Shown: piece after piece, positions 59,284 to 64,000 of the stretch
How positions within the stretch are numbered: position 1 is the stretch's first letter
Layout: each line of letters starts with the position of its first letter
Source: Halomonas sp. M4R1S46
GTDB lineage: Bacteria > Pseudomonadota > Gammaproteobacteria > Pseudomonadales > Halomonadaceae
Assembly (NCBI RefSeq): GCF_025725685.1
Contig: NZ_CP107008.1
Span: forward strand, 682,001-746,000
Length of the DNA stretch: 64,000 bases
Direction of reading: 5' to 3'
Position numbers and translations under genes: made by a program
Notes under the pieces: generated by a model
Seen by the model: only the letters and a program-made list of their open reading frames with translations
The model's database searches: none
What the model was told of the DNA's origin: nothing

Positions 59284-60083
59284 TGACGGGGTCGCCGAGC
59301 CTGGGTCGGGGGGGCGGACGGCTGCACTTCGCCTCGCTGGGCAGCGGCAGCAAGGGCAACGCGACCCTGGTCAGCGATGGCGAGACGCGCCTGCTGGTCG
59401 ACTGCGGCTTCGGCCTCCGGGAGACCGAGCGTCGCCTGGCCCGCTTCGGCCTGCACCCCCGCCAGCTCGATGCCGTGCTGGTGACCCACGAGCACGGTGA
59501 TCACGTGCGCGGCGTCGGCCCCCTGGCGCGACGTTACCGGGTCCCGGTCTACCTGACGCCGGGCACCTGGTTGTCGGGCAAGCTCGGCGAGGTGCCGCAT
59601 CGCCACTGGATCACCCCCCAGGCGCCCTTCCGCGTGCAGGGCTTCGAGATCGACCCGGTGACCGTGCCCCACGATGCCCGGGAGCCGGTGCAGTTCCGCC
59701 TCGCCGCCGCCGACCGGCGCCTCGGCCTGCTCACCGACCTGGGCCATCCCAGCGAGCACGTCGTCGAGGCCTTCCGTGGCTGCGATGCCCTGGTGCTGGA
59801 GTGCAACCATGATGTGCACCTGCTGGAGACCGGCCCCTACCCGCCGAGCCTCAAGCGCCGGGTCGGCGGCCAGTGGGGCCACCTGGCCAATGCCCAGGCC
59901 GCCTGGCTGCTCCGGCGGCTGGGGCTGGACCGGCTGCAGCGCATCGTCTGCTCGCACCTGTCGGAACACAACAACCGCCCCGAGCTGGCCCTGGAGGCCC
60001 TGGTGCCGCTGCTCGACGGCGACGATTCGCGCCTGACGGTGGCCGCCCAGGACCAGGGGCTGGACTGGCAGGCGATCACCTGA
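59283..60083 (+). CDS. MBL-fold metallo-hydrolase (YycJ/VicX-like)
   Basis: A 266-residue metallo-beta-lactamase-fold enzyme: FASLGSGSKGNATLVSDGET, then the zinc motif THEHGDHVRG, a later GLLTDLGHPSEHV and a final His in CSHLSEHNNRPELA. It resembles the YycJ/VicX group, some of which are exonucleases. The gene lies between bamC and purC, the normal position in this lineage, and may be coupled to both. Confidence 0.88.
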   Translation: MTGSPSLGRGGGRLHFASLGSGSKGNATLVSDGETRLLVDCGFGLRETERRLARFGLHPRQLDAVLVTHEHGDHVRGVGPLARRYRVPVYLTPGTWLSGKLGEVPHRHWITPQAPFRVQGFEIDPVTVPHDAREPVQFRLAAADRRLGLLTDLGHPSEHVVEAFRGCDALVLECNHDVHLLETGPYPPSLKRRVGGQWGHLANAQAAWLLRRLGLDRLQRIVCSHLSEHNNRPELALEALVPLLDGDDSRLTVAAQDQGLDWQAIT

Positions 60084-60124
60084 TCCCCGTATCCTCTTAT
60101 ACCTACCGCCTGTGGAGGCTTCCC

Positions 60125-60838
60125 ATGGAAAAGCGCCAAGAACTCTATGCCGGCAAGGCCAAGTCGGTCTTCGCCACCGACGACCCGGATCGCCTGATCC
60201 TGCACTTCCGTGACGACACCAGCGCCTTCGACGGCCGGCGCATGGAGTCCCTCGAGCGCAAGGGCAAGGTCAACAACCGCTTCAATGCCTTCATCATGGG
60301 CAAGCTTCAGGAAGCCGGCATCCCCACCCATTTCGAGGGCCTGCTCTCCGACACCGAGTGCGTGGTCAAGAACCTCGACATGCTGCCGGTGGAGTGTGTG
60401 GTGCGCAACATCGCCGCGGGCAGCCTGGTCAAGACCCTCGGCGTGGAGGAGGGCAGCGAGCTCAACCCGCCGACCTTCCAGCTGTTCCTCAAGAACGACG
60501 AGCTCCATGACCCGATGATCAACGAGTCCCTGGCCGAGACCTTCGGCTGGGCGACCCCCGAGCAGCTCGCCGAGATGAAGGCCCTGACCTTCCGCGTCAA
60601 CGAGGTGCTCAAGCAGCTGTTCGCCGACGGCGGCCTGCTGCTGGTGGACTACAAGCTCGAGTTCGGGCTCTTCCAGGGCAGGATCGTGCTGGGCGACGAG
60701 TTCTCCCCGGACGGCTGCCGCCTGTGGGACGCCGAGACCCGCGAGAAGCTCGACAAGGACCGCTTCCGCCAGGGGCTGGGCGGGGTGATCGAGGCCTACG
60801 AGGAAGTGGGACGCCGCATCGGCGTCGATTTCGGCTGA
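60125..60838 (+). CDS. purC: SAICAR synthetase (PurC)
   Basis: Purine synthesis: CAIR plus aspartate plus ATP to SAICAR. At 237 residues it equals E. coli PurC. Motifs: ELYAGKAKSVFATDDPDRLI, RDDTSAFDGRR, VECVVRNIAAGSLVKTLGVE and LLVDYKLEFGLFQGRIVLGD with the phosphoribosyl and ATP sites. Start after GGAGG (MEKRQELYAGKAK). purL is at 8.9 kb. Confidence 0.96.
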   Translation: MEKRQELYAGKAKSVFATDDPDRLILHFRDDTSAFDGRRMESLERKGKVNNRFNAFIMGKLQEAGIPTHFEGLLSDTECVVKNLDMLPVECVVRNIAAGSLVKTLGVEEGSELNPPTFQLFLKNDELHDPMINESLAETFGWATPEQLAEMKALTFRVNEVLKQLFADGGLLLVDYKLEFGLFQGRIVLGDEFSPDGCRLWDAETREKLDKDRFRQGLGGVIEAYEEVGRRIGVDFG

Positions 60839-61164
60839 GCCAGCCGCCAGGCCGTAACGTGCGAAGGGCCCTGCGGGGCCCTTCGTCGTATCCAGCCCGT
60901 TTCGCTCCACGGTGATGATGAGCGCCGGGGACAAGGCGAAGCGAGGGTCTTTTGCCATGGGCGAGGCGGAACATGGAGAACATCCAGTGAATGTTCTTCC
61001 CACCGAGCGGGTTGGCCATGGATGGCCAACCCAGGCCCTGCAAGCGGCGCAGGATGCGAGAGCGCCGCAGGGCAAAAGTAGCGCCCAGGGAGGGGTTCAC
61101 AGCGCCCTCGCCAAGGCTTGGCGCCGGACACGCTCATCACGTTCGTCAGGTCACGTAGAAATGC
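60839..61164. other. Gap after purC with terminator and structured repeats
   Basis: Holds the CGAAGGGCCC-TGCG-GGGCCCTTCG hairpin (60862-60885), probably the purC terminator, then GAACAT-CCAGTGA-ATGTTC and GGGTTGGCCAT-GG-ATGGCCAACCC inverted repeats between about 60975 and 61035. No protein gene is supported; the open frames here look like by-products of the repeat. Confidence 0.6.
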
Positions 61165-61881
61165 CTATACCGCCACGATCTCGACGACCTCCAGGGCAGT
61201 GTCGCCGTCGGCGCCGGTCAGGGCGCGGAAGCGCACGTCCAGGTCGCGCAGGCGCACCCCGTAGACTCGGGCCTCGGCGCCGCGGCGATAGGCGGGGCGC
61301 GGGTCCTGGGCCAGCACCTGGGTGATCAGCGGGCGCAGGGTGTCGCGGTCCGTCCGGGCGGCGAGGGCGGCCTCGGCGTCGCGGGTGAAGTGTACCGGAC
61401 GAGCCGCGGGTGCCTCGGGGGCGAAGCCGGCCCGGGCCTCGGGGCGAGCCTCGGCCCAGGGCAGGTAGGGCTTGATGTCGAGTACCGGGGTGCCGTCCAC
61501 CAGGTCGGCCCCGCGCAGCGTCAGGCTCACCCCGGCGCTTGTGTCGATGGCGACGAGCTCCACCAGCGACAGGCCCAGGCGATTGGGGCGATGGGTGCTG
61601 CGGCTGGCGAAAACCCCCACCCGGGCATTGCCCCCCAGGCGCGGTGGGCGTACCAGGGGCGTCCAGCGCTCGGGACTCAGGTGGAAGACGAAGGTCAGCC
61701 AGAGGTGGCTGAAGGCCTCCAGGCCCCGCACCGCGAGTGGGTCGTCGAAGGGCGGCGCCAGCACCAGGCGGGCGCGGGCGGCCTCGGCCAGGCCGGGCTG
61801 GCGGGGGATGCCGAACTTGTCGGGAAAGTCGCTGGCGATATGTCCGATGGGCGTCATGGGCAAGGCGGTCGGGGCATGCAT
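61165..61881 (-). CDS. trmO: tRNA (t6A37) methyltransferase TrmO
   Basis: SAM-dependent enzyme that methylates N6 of t6A37 in some tRNA-Thr. The 238-residue protein has the TsaA/TrmO fold: PIGHIASDFPDKFGIPRQPG, FSHLWLTFVFHLSPERWTPL, GVFASRSTHRPNRLGLSLVE and VLDIKPYLPWAE with the usual conserved residues, and a C-terminal extension. Start MHAPTALPMTPIGH; the ATG eight codons later is a possible alternative. Confidence 0.93.
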   Translation of the reverse strand: MHAPTALPMTPIGHIASDFPDKFGIPRQPGLAEAARARLVLAPPFDDPLAVRGLEAFSHLWLTFVFHLSPERWTPLVRPPRLGGNARVGVFASRSTHRPNRLGLSLVELVAIDTSAGVSLTLRGADLVDGTPVLDIKPYLPWAEARPEARAGFAPEAPAARPVHFTRDAEAALAARTDRDTLRPLITQVLAQDPRPAYRRGAEARVYGVRLRDLDVRFRALTGADGDTALEVVEIVAV

Positions 61882-61973
61882 GGCGGGTCCTGATGGCGGT
61901 GGCCGTCGGGCATTGGCCCGGGCGCCTGGCTTCGGTAATCTCTGGGCGTCTCCATTTTTGCAGGAAGCCCCTC

Positions 61974-62519
61974 ATGCGTCATGCCGACCCCGTTTCCACG
62001 GCGCCCCCGGACGGTCCGGCCGCCGGCACCAAGGCGCCGCGCATCCTCTATCGCCAGGCACGAGTCCAGGACGGCACCGACCAGGCCGAGGTCTTCCACC
62101 ACGCGGTCATGCAGGGCGCCATGGCGCACTACGCGCTGGCGGCGCGGGAGGCCTGGGCCGCGGTCCTGCCCCGCGAGGGCTGTGCCTGGGCGGCGCGCCA
62201 GGTCCTCTATACCACCCTGGTGGCGACCTGTGACGGCCGCTGCGTGGGCTTCATCGAGATCGACCCGCGCCGTCACTACGTCGAGTCCCTCTATGTCTGG
62301 CCCTCCCTGGCCCGCCGAGGCATCGGCTCGACCCTGCTGGAGCACGCCGAGCGGCTGCTGCGGGAGCAGGGGGCGACGCGCCTGGGCATCGACGCCAGCC
62401 TGGTGATGGCCGACGGGCTGGAGCGCCGCGGCTGGCGGCGGGTGCGCGAGGAGTGGGTCGAGCGGGGTGGCCAGCGGCTGTGCCGCCGGCACCTGGAGAA
62501 GTCGCTGACGGCGTGCTGA
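61974..62519 (+). CDS. GNAT-family N-acetyltransferase
   Basis: A 181-residue protein with the acetyl-CoA site YVWPSLARRGIGSTLLEHAE and a preceding strand GFIEIDPRRHYVESLY. The N-terminal 30 residues are disordered-looking. Start at 61974 after AGGA; the frame extends upstream without similarity. Substrate unknown. Convergent with nadC. Confidence 0.88.
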   Translation: MRHADPVSTAPPDGPAAGTKAPRILYRQARVQDGTDQAEVFHHAVMQGAMAHYALAAREAWAAVLPREGCAWAARQVLYTTLVATCDGRCVGFIEIDPRRHYVESLYVWPSLARRGIGSTLLEHAERLLREQGATRLGIDASLVMADGLERRGWRRVREEWVERGGQRLCRRHLEKSLTAC

Positions 62520-62522
62520 GGC

Positions 62523-63374
62523 TCAGGCGTCCTGCTCGATGATCCGCATCGACAGGTCGATGGCCTTGACGTCCTTGGTCAGGGCGCCGCTGGAGATGCA
62601 GTCCACCCCCGTTTCGGCGATGGCCCTGAGGGTGGTCTCGTCGACATTGCCCGAGGCCTCCAGGGTGGCCCGGCCGCCGGTGCGACGGACCGCCTCGCGC
62701 ATGTCCTCCAGCGAGAAGTTGTCGAGCATGATCACGTCGGCACCGGCGGCCAGCGCCTGGTCCAGCTCCGCGAAGGTCTCCACTTCCACCTCCACCGGCA
62801 GGTCCCGGGCGATGCGTCGGGCCTCGTCAACGGCGGCTTCGATTCCCCCGCAGGCGGCGATGTGATTCTCCTTGATCAGGAAGGCGTCATAGAGCCCGAT
62901 GCGGTGGTTATGCCCGCCGCCGCAGGTCACCGCATACTTCTGGGCCAGGCGCATGCCGGGCAGTGTCTTGCGGGTGTCCAGCACCCGGACCCCGGTGCCC
63001 GCGAGCAGGTCCACGCAGTGGCGGGTGCGGGTGGCGGTGGCCGAGAGGGTCTGCAGCAGGTTGAGGGCCGCCCGTTCACCGGTCAGCAGGGAACGAGCCG
63101 GTCCCTCGAGCTCGAGGAAGGCGTCACCGGCGGCCACCCGGTCGCCGTCGGCGGCCTGCCAGCGCAGCGCGACCCGGGCGTCGAGACGCCGGAACAGCTC
63201 GTCGACCCAGGCCACCCCGCACAGCACGGTGTCCTCCCGGGTGATCACCCGGGCCCGGGCCCAGTGTTTCTCGGGGATCAGCTCGGCGGTGATGTCGCCG
63301 GGGCCGACGTCCTCGGCCAGCAGCCGGGCGGCGCTGTCACGGATCTCTTCGGCAAGGGCATCCTGATAGTGCAT
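62523..63374 (-). CDS. nadC: Quinolinate phosphoribosyltransferase (NadC)
   Basis: Turns quinolinate and PRPP into nicotinate mononucleotide, the step after NadA. The 283-residue protein has VGPGDITAELIPEKHWARAR, TRKTLPGMRLAQKYAVTCGG, GGHNHRIGLYDAFLIKENHI and the C-terminal TLEASGNVDETTLRAIAETG, the standard family motifs with the active-site Arg, His and Lys. Divergent from ampD with a 77-bp gap. Confidence 0.96.
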   Translation of the reverse strand: MHYQDALAEEIRDSAARLLAEDVGPGDITAELIPEKHWARARVITREDTVLCGVAWVDELFRRLDARVALRWQAADGDRVAAGDAFLELEGPARSLLTGERAALNLLQTLSATATRTRHCVDLLAGTGVRVLDTRKTLPGMRLAQKYAVTCGGGHNHRIGLYDAFLIKENHIAACGGIEAAVDEARRIARDLPVEVEVETFAELDQALAAGADVIMLDNFSLEDMREAVRRTGGRATLEASGNVDETTLRAIAETGVDCISSGALTKDVKAIDLSMRIIEQDA

Positions 63375-63451
63375 GGTGGGCCTGTCTCTGTGCTGTGAAG
63401 CTGGGGACGTCCATTATAGGGGAAACGCAAGGACAGACGTCAGGGGGAAAG

Positions 63452-64000
63452 ATGCCGATTCACGATGGCTGGCTCGAGGGGGCCCGCCGGGTGCCATCAC
63501 CCAATCAGGATGGGCGCCCGGACGGCGAGGTCTCGCTGCTGGTGCTGCACTCGATCAGCCTGCCGCCGGGCCGGTTCGGCGGCGATGCGATCGAGCGACT
63601 GTTCACCAATCGCCTCGACCCGGCCGGTCATCCCTTCTTCGCCGCGATCGAAGGCCTGCGGGTCTCGGCGCACCTGTTGATCCGCCGCGACGGCGAGTGC
63701 GTGCAATTCGTGCCCTTCCAGGCGCGGGCCTGGCACGCCGGTCGCTCGCGCTGGCGGGATGGCGGGGTCGAGCGCCGGGCGCTGAACGACTTCGCGGTGG
63801 GCATCGAGTTGGAGGGGGACGAGGTGTCCCCCTACACCCAGGCCCAGTACCGGGCCCTGGCGGCGGCCGCCCGGGCATTGCAGGCGAGTTATCCGGCGCT
63901 CACACCCGAGCGCATCACCAGCCATGCCCATGTCGCACCATTACGCAAGAGCGACCCCGGGCCGGCCTTCGACTGGGCCTACTTTCGGCAGCAGCTGGCG
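63452..64000 (+). CDS. ampD: 1,6-anhydro-N-acetylmuramyl-L-alanine amidase AmpD (3' end outside window)
   Basis: Cytoplasmic zinc amidase that trims anhydromuropeptides from cell-wall recycling and so limits ampC induction. The frame is open to the window end, 183 residues (E. coli 183), so only the last few may be missing. Motifs: VSLLVLHSISLPPG with the first zinc His, RAWHAGRSRWRDGG with the second His, and SHAHVAPLRKSDPGPAFDW with the final ligand. Start after GGGGGAAAG (MPIHDGWLEGARRVPSPNQD). Confidence 0.94.
   Translation, partial: MPIHDGWLEGARRVPSPNQDGRPDGEVSLLVLHSISLPPGRFGGDAIERLFTNRLDPAGHPFFAAIEGLRVSAHLLIRRDGECVQFVPFQARAWHAGRSRWRDGGVERRALNDFAVGIELEGDEVSPYTQAQYRALAAAARALQASYPALTPERITSHAHVAPLRKSDPGPAFDWAYFRQQLA

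Noticed and set aside
60609..61100. Minus-strand frame of 163 residues after purC
   Set aside because: It runs through the inverted repeats and lacks any motif; likely a by-product of the repeat.

Overview
The window looks like a chromosomal segment of a halophilic gammaproteobacterium, most likely Halomonas or a close relative. The reasons are the high GC content, a BetT-type choline transporter, an E. coli-type LexA box at umuDC, and gammaproteobacterial gene orders (tadA-mltF-purL; scpA-scpB-rluB; bepA-tusA-perM-bcp-dapA-bamC-purC). This is read from the sequence alone; no search was run.

Left backbone (1-18.3 kb): betT (cut by the window edge), an SOS-controlled umuDC pair, tRNA-Thr(CGT), a GcvT/DmdA-like folate enzyme with a structured leader, tesB, tadA, mltF, purL, a small zinc-ribbon protein, radD, scpA-scpB-rluB, and two identical tRNA-Lys(TTT) genes.

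Integrated element (18277-34251, about 16 kb): a phage satellite inserted in the 3' end of the second tRNA-Lys, bounded by 16-bp direct repeats and carrying a 19-bp putative integrase arm repeat at each end. It has a P4-type integrase, AlpA-like regulators, an excisionase, a P4-like antisense-RNA immunity region (a 75-nt cloverleaf RNA between two hairpins whose loops it can pair with), a primase zinc-finger protein, a RepA-like ATPase, an iteron cluster inside a coding sequence, a perfect DnaA box, and a LexA box ahead of a rightward module. That module encodes a lone TP901-type tail tape measure protein, two paralogous small proteins, a Nu1-like small terminase with a cos-like motif, and coiled-coil proteins. 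I see no capsid, portal, large terminase, tail tube, baseplate or lysis gene. This is the most interesting part of the window: a satellite apparently wired to SOS that carries its own tape measure and small terminase and would take everything else from a helper phage.

Stress/decay island (34.3-52.4 kb): lower-GC, gene-poor DNA with many remnants (GGDEF/EAL, IS5-like, CheB/CheR-PAS, IS630-like, FAD oxidoreductase, frameshifted DUF421). Intact genes are mostly envelope or oxidative stress functions: two Crp/Fnr paralogs, a PRC-barrel protein, two CsbD-family proteins, an AI-2E family permease, an EEP phosphatase, DUF4112, YqaE/Pmp3, a ferritin-like protein, GlsB/YeaQ and a large KatE catalase. 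An 18-bp sequence occurs in inverted orientation at 38590 and 52071, bracketing the stress genes and suggesting they came in between insertion-sequence ends.

Right backbone (52.5-64 kb): nadA, bepA, tusA-like, perM-like, bcp, dapA, bamC, an MBL-fold hydrolase, purC, trmO, a GNAT acetyltransferase, nadC and ampD (cut by the window edge). A seven-base unit repeated eight times starts inside the nadA stop codon.
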